From: UBA5614 sp963667535
GTDB taxonomy: Bacteria > Cloacimonadota > Cloacimonadia > Cloacimonadales > Cloacimonadaceae
DNA length: 64,000 nucleotides
Direction: 5' to 3'
NCBI GenBank assembly: GCA_963667535.2
Contig: CAXXDU010000002.1
Coordinates: 2,914,001 to 2,978,000 of the forward strand
The notes under the pieces were generated by a model. That model did no database searches. It had not been told where the DNA came from and was given only the letters and a program-made list of their open reading frames with translations. The position numbers and the translations under genes are program-made. This document shows positions 1-9,709 of this stretch, piece after piece. The stretch's first letter is position 1; every line of letters begins with the position of its first letter.

Positions 1-531
1 TGCAAGAAAGCTTTGGAAGCCGCTAATGGCGACATGGATGCCGCTATCAAATATTTGAGAGAGAAAGGTATCACCAAAGCCGAAGCCAAAGCAACCAGAG
101 AGACAAGCGAAGGCCTGGTCTATTCTTATATCCATTCCAACAGTAAGCTTGGTGTATTGGTAGAAGTACAATGCGAGACTGATTTCGTTGCTAAAACCGA
201 CGACTTCATCCAGTTGTGCAAAGACCTTGCCATGCAGATTGCTGCAACCGATCCTTTGGCTATCTCAATCGAAGAAATTGATCCTGCCATCCTTGACAGA
301 GAAAAAGAGATTGCCACTAATAAGGCTATCAATGACAAGAAACCTGAAAACATCATACCTAAGATTGTTGAAGGTCACCTTGCCAAGTATTGCAAAGACC
401 ACGCTCTGATGGAACAGGAATTTATCAAAGACCCTACCCGCACTGTTAAGGCAATTATAACAGACGTCATTGCCAAGATGGGCGAAAATATTAAGTTAAC
501 CCGTTATGCCCGTTTTTCTATCGGCGCTTAA
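1..531 (+). CDS. tsf: Elongation factor Ts, 5'-truncated by window edge
   Basis: Nucleotide exchange factor that releases GDP from EF-Tu during translation. The frame is already open at base 1 (CKKALEAANGD), which matches the end of the N-terminal UBA-like helix domain, so roughly 20 residues lie outside the window. The EF-Ts core signature TDFVAKTDDF begins at visible residue 60. With about 20 residues added the protein would be near 200 aa, resembling the short Thermus-type EF-Ts rather than the ~280-aa E. coli type. pyrH starts 19 bp downstream and frr follows, which is the common rpsB-tsf-pyrH-frr order; rpsB is expected just upstream. Confidence 0.96.
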   Translation, partial: CKKALEAANGDMDAAIKYLREKGITKAEAKATRETSEGLVYSYIHSNSKLGVLVEVQCETDFVAKTDDFIQLCKDLAMQIAATDPLAISIEEIDPAILDREKEIATNKAINDKKPENIIPKIVEGHLAKYCKDHALMEQEFIKDPTRTVKAIITDVIAKMGENIKLTRYARFSIGA

Positions 532-550
532 TTAAAAACCGGAGCTTTAT

Positions 551-1276
551 ATGGTGGTTTATCAGCCGGAAAAAATGCATCGGGTCATGCTCAAACTCAG
601 TGGCGAGATTCTTGCCGGTGAAAAGGGCTTTGGCTTTGATGATGAAGTGATAGACAGGATTACAGATGACATTATCGACCTCAGGAAGATGGGCTATAGC
701 TTAGCCGTTGTCCTGGGTGGCGGTAATATCTTCAGAGGCGGTTCATGGAAAAACAAGACGTTGAACCGGGTAGTTTTGGATAATATCGGTATGATAGCCA
801 CTATACAAAATGCTTTATACCTGGCAGAGATTCTCAATAAGAAAAACTATCAGGCAGAAGTGTTTTCCGCGATAAAAGCAGATAGAATTGCCAAGTTTTA
901 TACTCCTTCCCGAGCCAGAAATACGCTTCAGGAAGGAAAGATATGTTTCCTTTGCGGAGGAACAGGGAATCCCTTTTTTACCACAGATACTGCAGCAGTA
1001 TTACGAGCGATTGAGCTGGAACTGGATGTAGTGCTCAAAGGTACAAATGTGGATGGTCTTTACACAGAAGACCCCAAAAAGAACCCTAATGCAGAGTTTA
1101 TCAGCACAGCCACTTTTCAGGAATGTCTGGAAAGGAAGCTGGGTGTGATGGATATGACTGCTTTTTCTCTGGCACAGGAACACAAGATACCAATAAAAAT
1201 ATTCAATGTCATGACGCGGGGTAGCATCAAAGAAGCAGCTCTGCGTTCTGACATTGGCACCTTTATACATGCTTAA
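551..1276 (+). CDS. pyrH: UMP kinase
   Basis: Phosphorylates UMP to UDP in pyrimidine nucleotide synthesis (bacterial amino-acid-kinase fold, normally a hexamer). The 241-aa length is typical. Visible motifs are the N-terminal LKLSGE strand-loop, the glycine-rich GGGNIFRGG nucleotide loop near residue 57, the acceptor-site region CGGTGNPFFTTDTAA, and the LKGTNVDGLYTEDP segment. A CCGGAG element about 8 nt upstream of the ATG supports this start. It lies between tsf and frr with 19- and 23-bp gaps, so it is probably co-transcribed with both. Confidence 0.97.
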   Translation: MVVYQPEKMHRVMLKLSGEILAGEKGFGFDDEVIDRITDDIIDLRKMGYSLAVVLGGGNIFRGGSWKNKTLNRVVLDNIGMIATIQNALYLAEILNKKNYQAEVFSAIKADRIAKFYTPSRARNTLQEGKICFLCGGTGNPFFTTDTAAVLRAIELELDVVLKGTNVDGLYTEDPKKNPNAEFISTATFQECLERKLGVMDMTAFSLAQEHKIPIKIFNVMTRGSIKEAALRSDIGTFIHA

Positions 1277-1299
1277 GACAAGCATAAAGAGGAAAAATA

Positions 1300-1854
1300 A
1301 TGGAGAATATCAAACAGCAAATCAGCGACAAAATGCAAAAGACGCTGGAATCGCTATTGCATCAGTTTTCCAAAATCAGAACCGGCAGAGCCAGCGCTTC
1401 CATCTTAGACGATGTAAAGATTAACTATTATGGACAGCCTACACCAGTAAAACAACTCTGCAATATTTCCATCCCCGAAGCCAGACTCATTGTTATCCAG
1501 CCGTGGGATAAAACCACGCTTGCCGATATCGAGAAAGCAATTCTGGGAGCCAATCTGGGTATTACCCCTGAAAATGATGGTAACGTTATCCGGATGCCGT
1601 TTCAGCCTCTTACTGAAGAAAAGAGAAAAGACATTGTCAAATCTCTCAAGAAGATGGGTGAAGATGCCAGAGTAGCCACCAGAAATATCCGCAGGGATTC
1701 CAATGAAGATGTCAAAAAAAGCAAGAAAGACAGTGAAATCAGTGAAGATGAAGAGAAGAAGCTTCTGAAAGAAATCCAGGATGTCACAGACGAATGGATA
1801 AAGAAAATTGACGAAGCTGAAAAGGTAAAAGAGAAAGAAATCCTCGAAATCTGA
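1300..1854 (+). CDS. frr: Ribosome recycling factor
   Basis: Splits the post-termination ribosome together with EF-G. The 184-aa length is standard. Family signatures include the KIRTGRAS helix segment near residue 26, the YYGQPTPVKQ hinge region and the long basic C-terminal helix with a DARVATRNIRRD-like run. An AGAGG ribosome-binding site precedes the ATG. It is the last gene of the tsf-pyrH-frr unit and a strong intrinsic terminator follows directly. Confidence 0.97.
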   Translation: MENIKQQISDKMQKTLESLLHQFSKIRTGRASASILDDVKINYYGQPTPVKQLCNISIPEARLIVIQPWDKTTLADIEKAILGANLGITPENDGNVIRMPFQPLTEEKRKDIVKSLKKMGEDARVATRNIRRDSNEDVKKSKKDSEISEDEEKKLLKEIQDVTDEWIKKIDEAEKVKEKEILEI

Positions 1855-1869
1855 CACTCATAATATTAC

Positions 1870-1930
1870 AAAAGTCGTTATCGTATCAGATTGTGCTTTA
1901 CAAAGCTTACGATAACGACTTTTTTGTTTT
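1870..1930 (+). terminator. Intrinsic terminator of tsf-pyrH-frr
   Basis: A 16-bp inverted repeat (aaaagtcgttatcgta at 1870-1885, complement at about 1908-1924) encloses a ~22-nt loop and is followed by a T-rich run (ttttttgtttttt). It sits 15 bp after frr. Confidence 0.9.
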
Positions 1931-1977
1931 TTATGAAAACATTGCGTCCGGATGAGTAAGTCTAAGGACATGTACAA

Positions 1978-2153
1978 TGTCAGGTCATCCTGAGTCTGTC
2001 GAAGGACGAAGCCTGACGTTGATGTGCATGTCTTATCCTTCGACTAGCTCAGGATGACATGGGAAGAGTGCATGTCTGGTCCTTCGACAAGCTCAGTATG
2101 ACATGGGAAGAGTGCATGTCTTATCCTTCGACAAGCTCAGGATGACATGCGAC
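1978..2153. repeat. Three 44-bp tandem repeats of a TCCTTCGACAAGCTCAGGATGACA-type element
   Basis: Direct units begin at 2024, 2068 and 2112 with an exact 44-nt period. Each contains ccttcgac-(a/t)agctcaggatgacat, and an inverted copy of the same core lies at about 1985-2006 (catcctgagtctgtcgaagga). Thus one left arm faces three right arms, which allows alternative hairpins. The core resembles palindromic intergenic repeats seen in many unrelated bacteria (recall, not checked). The gap between frr and dapA holds this element plus the terminator and nothing else recognisable. Confidence 0.85.
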
Positions 2154-2192
2154 AGAATACAGGAAATATAAAATTAACAGATAGGAGGCTTT

Positions 2193-3071
2193 ATGCTGCA
2201 AGGTTCGATTGTCGCTCTGGTAACACCCTTTAAGAATGATGAGATTGACTATACTGCATTGGAGAAACTAATCTATTGGCATCTTGAGCAGGGAACAGAT
2301 GGTATTGTTTTGCTCGGAACTACAGGAGAAAGTGCAGGTCTGGCTTCCGATGAGCAGATAGCTTTATTACGCTTCTGCATGCAGAGAATCAATCACAAAA
2401 TACCTGTCATTGTTGGCACAGGTACCAATAATCTTTCCCATACTATTTCCATGACCCGTAAAGCTAAAGAACTGGGAGCTGATTATGCCCTGGTGCTTGT
2501 TCCCTATTATATTAAACCAACTCAGAACGGTATGTTTGAATATTTTAAAACTGTTGCTGATAAGACTGATATTCCCATTATCATGTATAACATTCAAGGA
2601 CGTGCCGGCGTAAATATGACAGCTGCAACCACAGTTAAAATTGCCAAAGCTTGTCCATCAATAATCGGTATTAAAGAAGCTTCCAATCTGATTGTGCAGG
2701 CAGGAGAAATCGTGCGGGACGCTCCTGAAGGCTTTATCTGCCTGAGCGGAGAAGACGGAATCAATATGCCTCTGATGGCTTGCGGATTCAAAGGAACTAT
2801 CTCTGTTACAGCCAATGTCCTTCCCAAACTGATGCACGAACACATGCATACTTGCCTGAAGGGTGATTTTGCTACAGCTTTGAAACAACATCAGTATCTT
2901 ATGAAAATGAATCAGCATCTGTTTATAGAGACCAGCCCCATTCCCGTCAAAGAAGCTCTGCATATGATGGGTATGCTGGAAAATGAATTCAGACTCCCGA
3001 TGTGCAAATTAATGGATAGCAACAGAGCCATCCTGAAAGAAACACTGAAAGAGTATAAACTTATACAGTAG
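2193..3071 (+). CDS. dapA: 4-hydroxy-tetrahydrodipicolinate synthase
   Basis: Condenses pyruvate with aspartate semialdehyde, the first committed step to lysine and diaminopimelate. The 292-aa (beta/alpha)8 barrel shows the expected active-site residues: Schiff-base Lys161 in GIKEAS, Tyr132 in MYNIQGR, Arg137 and the TTGES loop at 43-47, all close to E. coli numbering. The start is supported by AGGAGG 7 nt upstream. It is preceded by a repeat tract and followed by an 81-bp gap before the M16 peptidase gene. Paralogous N-acetylneuraminate lyase-type enzymes share the fold, but the motif set fits DapA best. Confidence 0.93.
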   Translation: MLQGSIVALVTPFKNDEIDYTALEKLIYWHLEQGTDGIVLLGTTGESAGLASDEQIALLRFCMQRINHKIPVIVGTGTNNLSHTISMTRKAKELGADYALVLVPYYIKPTQNGMFEYFKTVADKTDIPIIMYNIQGRAGVNMTAATTVKIAKACPSIIGIKEASNLIVQAGEIVRDAPEGFICLSGEDGINMPLMACGFKGTISVTANVLPKLMHEHMHTCLKGDFATALKQHQYLMKMNQHLFIETSPIPVKEALHMMGMLENEFRLPMCKLMDSNRAILKETLKEYKLIQ

Positions 3072-3152
3072 CTCAACACATCGTGTTTTACGGTTAAACA
3101 GTGGAACAGTGAAACCTACACTACAGAAGAATAAGCCCAAGGAGAAAACCTG

Positions 3153-6083
3153 ATGACTGAACAGACTCAACAATGGAACCGGAATTACAGACTAATTAAT
3201 CAGAAAACAGTAGCTGAAATTCACTCAGAAGTATTTATATTTGAACATATAAAGACTGGTGCAAAATTAATGTACGTTAAGAATGACGATAGCAATAAAG
3301 TCTTTTCTATATCCTTTAAAACTCCTCCGGAAGATCATACCGGATGTCCCCATATCTTAGAGCACTCAGTATTGAATGGCTCAAAGAATTTTCCCGGAAA
3401 GAACACCTATACAGAGCTATGCAAAGGTTCTGTGAATACATTTTTAAATGCTTTCACCAGTGCAACAATGACCATGTACCCTTTTGCCAGTATGAATGAA
3501 CAGGACTTTTATAACCTGATGCATGTCTATCTGGATGCTGTTTTTTATCCGAATATTTATACTAATCCGGATATTCTCAAGCAGGAAGGCTGGCATTATG
3601 AGCTATTTGATGCTAAAGATGAAATTACCTATAAAGGTGTGGTTTACAATGAAATGAAAGGTGCGTTTTCCTCTCCTGAGAGTGTACTGATGCGTAAAAT
3701 ACTGCATGCACAGTTTCCTGATACACCTTATCATTATGAATCAGGCGGAGACCCCCAATATATACCTGAACTCACATGGGAAAAGTTTAAAGCCTTTCAT
3801 AAGAGCTATTACCATCCAAGTAACAGTTGGATATATTTATATGGTGAGCTTGACCTGGAAAAAGCCCTTACCTTTATTGATGAAAAGTACCTGAAAGACT
3901 TTGAAAAAGAAATACCTAAAAGCAATATTCCGTTCCAGACTCCTTTTGCTCAGCCTAAGCATCTGGTTGATAATTATTCTATCGGCGCTGATGAAGACCC
4001 AGCTGGCAAGAATTTCCTGAGTCTGAGCTTTACTTGTGGAAGTATTCTGGATGTGGAAACCACAACTGCTTTGGATACATTAAAACAGATTCTGATGGAT
4101 TCTGCAGCATCACCTTTAAAACAGGCAATCCAGGATTCAGGAATGTGCGCAGATAGTTATGCCAGTTTTAATGAAGGGATATTGCAACCTTCTTTCACAA
4201 TCATATGCAAGCATGTGAAGGATGAAGACATCGAAGCTCTGACTAAGCTGATATTTGCAGAACTCAAGAGTATTGCGGATACCGGAATAGACAAGAAACT
4301 GATTGAAGCTACCATAAATAGCAAAGAATTTGCTCTTAGAGAAGCCGACATGAATCATTTCCCCAAGGGATTGTTTTATAACTGGTCTAGCATAAGCAGT
4401 TGGATGAGCGGTGGAGACCCGCTGAGTTATATAGCCTTTGAACCGATTATTACAGGTTTACGCAGAGGGTTAAATGAACCTATGTATGAGCAGTTAATTC
4501 TTAAACACCTCCTGGCTAATACTCACTCAAGCTGCTTAATACTCAAACCTGTTAAGGACCTGGTTGAACAGAATGATGAAGCAACGCGGCAGATTCTGAA
4601 ATCATATCAGTCTTCTTTAAATGATACTCAGATTCAGGCATTGATTGCTGACAATAAACGTCTTGTAGAATGGCAGTCTACCCCTGATTCAGTGGAAGAT
4701 ATTGAGAAAATTCCATTCATTTCTTTGTCAGATATCAAAAAAGAAGCTGAACCATTGTATCTGGAATTGGAAAATCATCCACCCTATACATTACTGAAGC
4801 ACCCTATCTTTACAAACGGGATAGTGTATTCAAACCTGTATTTTGACCTGAATCACATTGCTGAAGAAGATTTTCCCTGGGTATCACTGATTGTGGAACT
4901 CTGGGGTAATCTGGATACTCAAAATTATACTTATGCAGCTTTGGCAAATGAGATTGATATCCATACCGGTGGGATTTCTGCTGAACTTTCCCTGCATAAT
5001 GATGACCATAATCATGGCAATATCAATCCAAAGCTGGCTGTATCCAGCAAATGTGTGTTACTAAAGACAGAAAATATGCTGGAATTAACTGCAGAGTGCC
5101 TGCTTAAAACCAAGTATAATGACACTGCCAGAATTATCCAAATGATAAAAGAGTTCAAGTCCAGAGCGCAAATGTTCATAATTGGTACAGGTCACATGAC
5201 AGCAGTTCACAGGATGATGGCGCAAACTTCCAGATATCACAGATGGCAGGATTTAATCAGCGGCATGGATTTCTATACTTTCTTATGCAGAGTGGAGATT
5301 GCTCTTGAGAAAGACCCTCAGAGTATCACCGATAAGCTTCAAAGCATTGCTGAAAGTATTTTTACAAAAAATAATCTGCTGATTAGCATTACTTCTCCTG
5401 AAGAAGATATTGCCAAGATCTGGGAAAAAATGAACATCATTACAGACCAGATTAATACAGAATCTGCGAAATATATAACCAAGGAATTTAAACCATATAA
5501 AAGGAATGAAGGCATTTTGGCACCTGTCAATGTGCAATACTGTGCTCAGGGCGGAAACTTTGAAAAGCTTGGATATCAGTATTCCGGTAAAATGTTGGTT
5601 CTGGCAAACATCCTCAGAAACGATTTCCTGCAACAGGAATTGCGAGTCAAAGGTGGAGCCTATGGTGTGATGTTGCAATTCACACGTTACGGCTTTATGT
5701 TCTTCTGCTCATATCGTGACCCCAATCTGGTAGATACTTTTAACGTTTACAAACAAACTGCTGATTATATACAGAACTTCAACTGTTCAGAACGAGACTT
5801 TGAAAAGTACATTATCGGCACCATGGCTAGTCTGGATGCGCCCAGCACACCGTCACAGAAAGGTATCAATGCGGATTATTTTTATATCTCCGGTCTGACC
5901 TTTGAAGATAAACAAAAAATGAGAGATAAAGTGCTTTCTACTAAAATTGAAGATATCCGGGGCTTTGCCGGGTTAATCAATGACGTGATGAAACTGAATC
6001 AGATAGCAGTCTTTGGTGTGGAAACTAAGCTTAAAGAAAACAGTGAATTATTTGATGTTTTAATACCTGCAATTCCAAATTGA
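3153..6083 (+). CDS. M16C-type zinc metallopeptidase (presequence protease/insulinase-like)
   Basis: A 976-aa two-lobed M16 peptidase of the PreP-like (M16C) class. The inverted zinc motif HILEH is at residues 67-71 and the distal glutamate lies in VVYNEMKGAFSSPES (Glu167), the usual spacing for M16C. The C-terminal half carries the family's substrate-binding Arg/Tyr segment (LRVKGGAYG near 834). There is no signal peptide, so it is probably cytoplasmic and degrades peptides. An AAGGAG site precedes the ATG. It is directly coupled to rsgA: the rsgA start region overlaps or abuts its stop codon. Confidence 0.9.
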   Translation: MTEQTQQWNRNYRLINQKTVAEIHSEVFIFEHIKTGAKLMYVKNDDSNKVFSISFKTPPEDHTGCPHILEHSVLNGSKNFPGKNTYTELCKGSVNTFLNAFTSATMTMYPFASMNEQDFYNLMHVYLDAVFYPNIYTNPDILKQEGWHYELFDAKDEITYKGVVYNEMKGAFSSPESVLMRKILHAQFPDTPYHYESGGDPQYIPELTWEKFKAFHKSYYHPSNSWIYLYGELDLEKALTFIDEKYLKDFEKEIPKSNIPFQTPFAQPKHLVDNYSIGADEDPAGKNFLSLSFTCGSILDVETTTALDTLKQILMDSAASPLKQAIQDSGMCADSYASFNEGILQPSFTIICKHVKDEDIEALTKLIFAELKSIADTGIDKKLIEATINSKEFALREADMNHFPKGLFYNWSSISSWMSGGDPLSYIAFEPIITGLRRGLNEPMYEQLILKHLLANTHSSCLILKPVKDLVEQNDEATRQILKSYQSSLNDTQIQALIADNKRLVEWQSTPDSVEDIEKIPFISLSDIKKEAEPLYLELENHPPYTLLKHPIFTNGIVYSNLYFDLNHIAEEDFPWVSLIVELWGNLDTQNYTYAALANEIDIHTGGISAELSLHNDDHNHGNINPKLAVSSKCVLLKTENMLELTAECLLKTKYNDTARIIQMIKEFKSRAQMFIIGTGHMTAVHRMMAQTSRYHRWQDLISGMDFYTFLCRVEIALEKDPQSITDKLQSIAESIFTKNNLLISITSPEEDIAKIWEKMNIITDQINTESAKYITKEFKPYKRNEGILAPVNVQYCAQGGNFEKLGYQYSGKMLVLANILRNDFLQQELRVKGGAYGVMLQFTRYGFMFFCSYRDPNLVDTFNVYKQTADYIQNFNCSERDFEKYIIGTMASLDAPSTPSQKGINADYFYISGLTFEDKQKMRDKVLSTKIEDIRGFAGLINDVMKLNQIAVFGVETKLKENSELFDVLIPAIPN

Positions 6084-6085
6084 GC

Positions 6086-7150
6086 ATGAAACAAAAAGAT
6101 AAAAAGATAACCAAAAGGCTAAAAGAAAACTTCTCCAATGTTGTAATTGAAGATGGAGATTACTACGATGACCTGCAAAGTGACACTACTTCCAAAGCCA
6201 AACGCACGTCAGAAAAAAGCCGTGCTTCGCTGAAGAATAACCTGAAACTGAAAAGAGGCAGAGTAGTAGAGGTTAAATCTAATTATCTGAATATCGTGCG
6301 CATTGATGAACAGGAATATAGCTGCACTCTTAGCGGCAGACTTAAGCAATATTTATTCAAAACCAAGTTGTTAACTGCCGTCGGGGATTGGGTTGAAGTA
6401 GATTTTACCAATGAGCCGGACTATCGGATTGAAGAAGTCCTGCCCAGGCACAATACTCTTTCACGCTTCACAGAAAACTCATATCAGAAAGAAATAATTG
6501 TAGCTTCCAATATAGATTATCTGGTTATCACAGCTTCATGGTTGATGCCCATGCTTAAACCCGGACTGATAGACAGATATTTATGCATAGCTGCTATGAA
6601 TCAGCTAAATCCTGTTATCAGCCTGAATAAGATTGACTTGTGTGTGGACCTGGCTGAGGCTGAACAAGCCATGGCTTATTACAAAAAGCTTGACATTCCG
6701 GTCGTATTTACTTCAGCTCTTACCTTACAAGGTATGGATGAGCTGAAAAAACTGCTGACCAATAAAGATTCTGTCTTCTCCGGTCAATCCGGTACGGGAA
6801 AATCGTCTTTAATTAATTGTCTGGAACCTGACCTGAATCTTGCAACTTCAGAAGTAAGCAATTTCAATGAAAAAGGTAAGCATACTACATCACAGGCCCG
6901 TTTAATCAAGTGGTCTTTCGGGGGAAATCTGGTTGATACTCCCGGTCTTAAAACAGTTAATCTGCATAGAGAGCAAAAGGACCAGATACCCAACGTGTTT
7001 CCTGGATTCGGAGATTATTATGAGCAATGCTATTTTCGCAACTGTACTCATGAGCATGAGAATGATTGTGCTGTGCGCAAAGCTGTAGAACAAGGACATA
7101 TCCCCATTGAGCGTTATGACTCTTACTTAAGAATTATGGAATCATTATGA
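6086..7150 (+). CDS. rsgA: Ribosome small-subunit-dependent GTPase A
   Basis: A circularly permuted GTPase that checks 30S subunit maturation. In permuted order it shows G4 NKID (~181), G1 GQSGTGKSS (~233) and G3 DTPG (~284), then a C-terminal zinc knuckle with Cys315, Cys320, His322 and Cys328. An OB-fold precedes the G domain. The ATG at 6086 is preferred over the TTG at 6080, which overlaps the upstream stop; neither has a clear Shine-Dalgarno, so translational coupling is likely. A lysine-rich, charged extension of about 55 residues precedes the OB-fold. nadK overlaps its end by 4 bp (ATGA). Confidence 0.93.
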   Translation: MKQKDKKITKRLKENFSNVVIEDGDYYDDLQSDTTSKAKRTSEKSRASLKNNLKLKRGRVVEVKSNYLNIVRIDEQEYSCTLSGRLKQYLFKTKLLTAVGDWVEVDFTNEPDYRIEEVLPRHNTLSRFTENSYQKEIIVASNIDYLVITASWLMPMLKPGLIDRYLCIAAMNQLNPVISLNKIDLCVDLAEAEQAMAYYKKLDIPVVFTSALTLQGMDELKKLLTNKDSVFSGQSGTGKSSLINCLEPDLNLATSEVSNFNEKGKHTTSQARLIKWSFGGNLVDTPGLKTVNLHREQKDQIPNVFPGFGDYYEQCYFRNCTHEHENDCAVRKAVEQGHIPIERYDSYLRIMESL

Positions 7151-8004
7151 AAAATTTTGGTGTCTTCTTTCATCCCAGTTATGCAAAAAGAGAGAATCTG
7201 TTTCAGGTAATAGAAGAGCTTAAGCAGGAGTATCAGCTAAAATTCTTTGGTTTTGAACAGCAAAGGAACTTCCTCGCACCATCACTCAAGGATATAATAA
7301 AAGAAGATAGTTCTAAAATCAAGCTTGATTGTATACTGGTTTTTGGCGGAGATGGAACAATACTGCGGGCAAAAGAAATAGCTCTTAAAACTAAAGCACC
7401 TCTGCTTGGCATTAATCTGGGATATCTGGGTTTTCTATCAGAAAGCACGCTCGAAGACTTACGAAAGTCCATTAAAGACTTGTTAAATAATAAATACCGG
7501 CTTCAACAGAGAATGCTGCTATCAGTTCAATTAAAGAGGAAAGGGATAGTGCTTTATCAGGGTTCAGCTCTCAATGATGCAGTAATCTATAAAGCTGATT
7601 CACCCAGACTGATTCACATCAGAATATACAGTTCAGGCAGATTTGTGATGGATACACGATGTGATGGAATGATTGCTTCTTCTCCCACCGGTTCAACTGC
7701 ATATTCCCTATCAGCAGGCGGACCTATTTTGTCTCCTGTCATGAAAGCCATTGTTGTCAGTCCCATCAACCCTCATATTCTCTCCATCAGACCTATGGTC
7801 TATCCTGACAATGATAAGTTAAATTTTAAAGTCTATGGTTTGGACTCCCCTGCCAGGTTACAAATTGATGGTATTAATATGCACGAGATTGTAGAGAATG
7901 ACGAAGTTACGGTAACATCTGCCAAAGAACATGTTAACTTTATCAAACTCAGCAACCGGACGTTTTATAAAATCCTGCGGAACAAAATGCATCTGGGTAA
8001 ATAA
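7147..8004 (+). CDS. nadK: NAD kinase
   Basis: ATP-dependent phosphorylation of NAD to NADP. The diagnostic GGDGT motif lies at residues 67-71, followed by the NLGYLGFL motif and the conserved SSPTGSTAYSLSAGG segment that binds NAD. The 285-aa length is normal. It overlaps rsgA by 4 bp at the 5' end and recN by 1 bp at the 3' end (TAATG), indicating a tightly coupled operon. Confidence 0.96.
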   Translation: MKNFGVFFHPSYAKRENLFQVIEELKQEYQLKFFGFEQQRNFLAPSLKDIIKEDSSKIKLDCILVFGGDGTILRAKEIALKTKAPLLGINLGYLGFLSESTLEDLRKSIKDLLNNKYRLQQRMLLSVQLKRKGIVLYQGSALNDAVIYKADSPRLIHIRIYSSGRFVMDTRCDGMIASSPTGSTAYSLSAGGPILSPVMKAIVVSPINPHILSIRPMVYPDNDKLNFKVYGLDSPARLQIDGINMHEIVENDEVTVTSAKEHVNFIKLSNRTFYKILRNKMHLGK

Positions 8005-9707
8005 TGCTGACTGAGCTTTATCTTAAGAATTACATCTTGATTCCGGAACTCAGGCTCAGTTTCAAACAGGGAATGACTGTTATTACCGGTGAAACAGGTG
8101 CAGGAAAATCTATCATTATAGGTGCCTTGAATCTGGTATTTGCAAAATCAACTGCTCAACAGGTAGCTTTTGACACTTCAAAAGACGTGTATCTGGAAAT
8201 CACTTTCACTCTTCCCCAAAAACACGATGAAATAAGTACTTTTTTGGAAGAATCAGGTATAAAAGTTGAGGATAATGAGCTGATAATTGCCCGGGAATTT
8301 ACTGTTGCCGGCAAGACAACATCTTATCTTAATGGAAGAAAAACCAGCATTTCTGTTCTGAAAGAACTTCATGATCTGCTCATCGACTTTCATCATCAGA
8401 GAGACCAGCAAAACCTGCTCAACCCCGGTTTTCAACTGGATTTACTCGACCAATATGGCTCTCTGATTCCCTTTAGAAATGAATTTCAGAATAGCTTCAA
8501 CGAGCTACGCCGGAATATAGCAACTCTCAAGGCATTACAAGAAACGGAAACCAGCAATCAGCAACTCATTGAGTTGTATAGATTCCAACTGGAGGAATTG
8601 TCTGGAACAGGTCTTGTTCCGGGTGAAGACACCAGTCTGGAGCATGAATTTGAATTACTGTCACATTCTGAAGATATTATATCATTGGCTTCAGAGCTTT
8701 ATGTTTCTTTCTATGATCAGGAAAACAGCCTTTACGATATGCTTTCACAAGCACAATCTAAACTCAAAAAGTATTCTGAGATGAGCAATCTTATCGGAGA
8801 AGCATGCTCCAGACTGGAAACAAGTGTAGAAAGTATCCAGGATGCTAGTGCTATACTGCGGAATATCAAAGAACGCATTGCCACTGACCCTGATAAATTA
8901 CAGCAGACAAGGCAGAGACTCGATTTACTGAATAATCTTAAAACAAAGTACAAGCATAACTCAATTGAAGAATTGATAGCATACCGTAACGAAATTGAGC
9001 AAAACATTAATACGCAGGATAACAAACAAGCTGAGATTCAAAAACTAACCGGGCTTATTGCCAAAGATTTTGACAAGCTGATAAACAGCGCAAACGAATT
9101 ATCCGATAAAAGACATCATACCGCTGTCAAACTTTCCAAAAGCATTCTGGAAAACATAAAACAATTATCCATTCCCAGTGCCAGGCTAGAAATACAAATT
9201 GACAAAAAAGCAGAAGGAAAAATACTACTTACAGATATTAATAAAGTGTTTTCTGATACTGGACAAGATTCGATAGAAATCAGGTTTTCTGCAAACCCGG
9301 ATAGTCCTGTACTACCCTTGAAATCAATAGTTTCAGGTGGTGAACTATCGCGAATCTTATTAGCTGCAAAGAAAGCTTTGTCGCAGGTGCTCTCTCCAAG
9401 GACTATCATCCTTGATGAGATTGATGTAGGTATTGGTGGTAAGACAGCAGGTGCGCTGGCTGATTTTATTCATAAGCTGGCAAAAGACCATCAGGTGCTT
9501 TGCATTACACATCTGGCAAAAATAGCAGCATCAGCCGATAATCATATTTCGATAGATAAAAGAACAGTAAGTGGAAAGACAGTAATTGAAGTAGATTTGC
9601 TTGATTCTGAGCAAAAGATAAAAGAAATAGCCCGGATGCTTTCTGGTCATATCACTGAGTTATCAGTAAAGCATGCAAAAGAATTATTAAACATCATAGA
9701 GAGGTAG
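8004..9707 (+). CDS. recN: DNA repair protein RecN
   Basis: An SMC-like ATPase involved in recombinational repair of double-strand breaks. The 567-aa protein has an N-terminal Walker A motif GETGAGKS (29-36), central coiled-coil segments (about 150-370), and the C-terminal ABC signature SGGELSRILLA and Walker B ILDEIDVGIGG. The order nadK-recN is common in many phyla. Its ATG overlaps the nadK stop by one base. No LexA-type operator was recognised. Confidence 0.95.
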   Translation: MLTELYLKNYILIPELRLSFKQGMTVITGETGAGKSIIIGALNLVFAKSTAQQVAFDTSKDVYLEITFTLPQKHDEISTFLEESGIKVEDNELIIAREFTVAGKTTSYLNGRKTSISVLKELHDLLIDFHHQRDQQNLLNPGFQLDLLDQYGSLIPFRNEFQNSFNELRRNIATLKALQETETSNQQLIELYRFQLEELSGTGLVPGEDTSLEHEFELLSHSEDIISLASELYVSFYDQENSLYDMLSQAQSKLKKYSEMSNLIGEACSRLETSVESIQDASAILRNIKERIATDPDKLQQTRQRLDLLNNLKTKYKHNSIEELIAYRNEIEQNINTQDNKQAEIQKLTGLIAKDFDKLINSANELSDKRHHTAVKLSKSILENIKQLSIPSARLEIQIDKKAEGKILLTDINKVFSDTGQDSIEIRFSANPDSPVLPLKSIVSGGELSRILLAAKKALSQVLSPRTIILDEIDVGIGGKTAGALADFIHKLAKDHQVLCITHLAKIAASADNHISIDKRTVSGKTVIEVDLLDSEQKIKEIARMLSGHITELSVKHAKELLNIIER

Positions 9708-9709
9708 AT

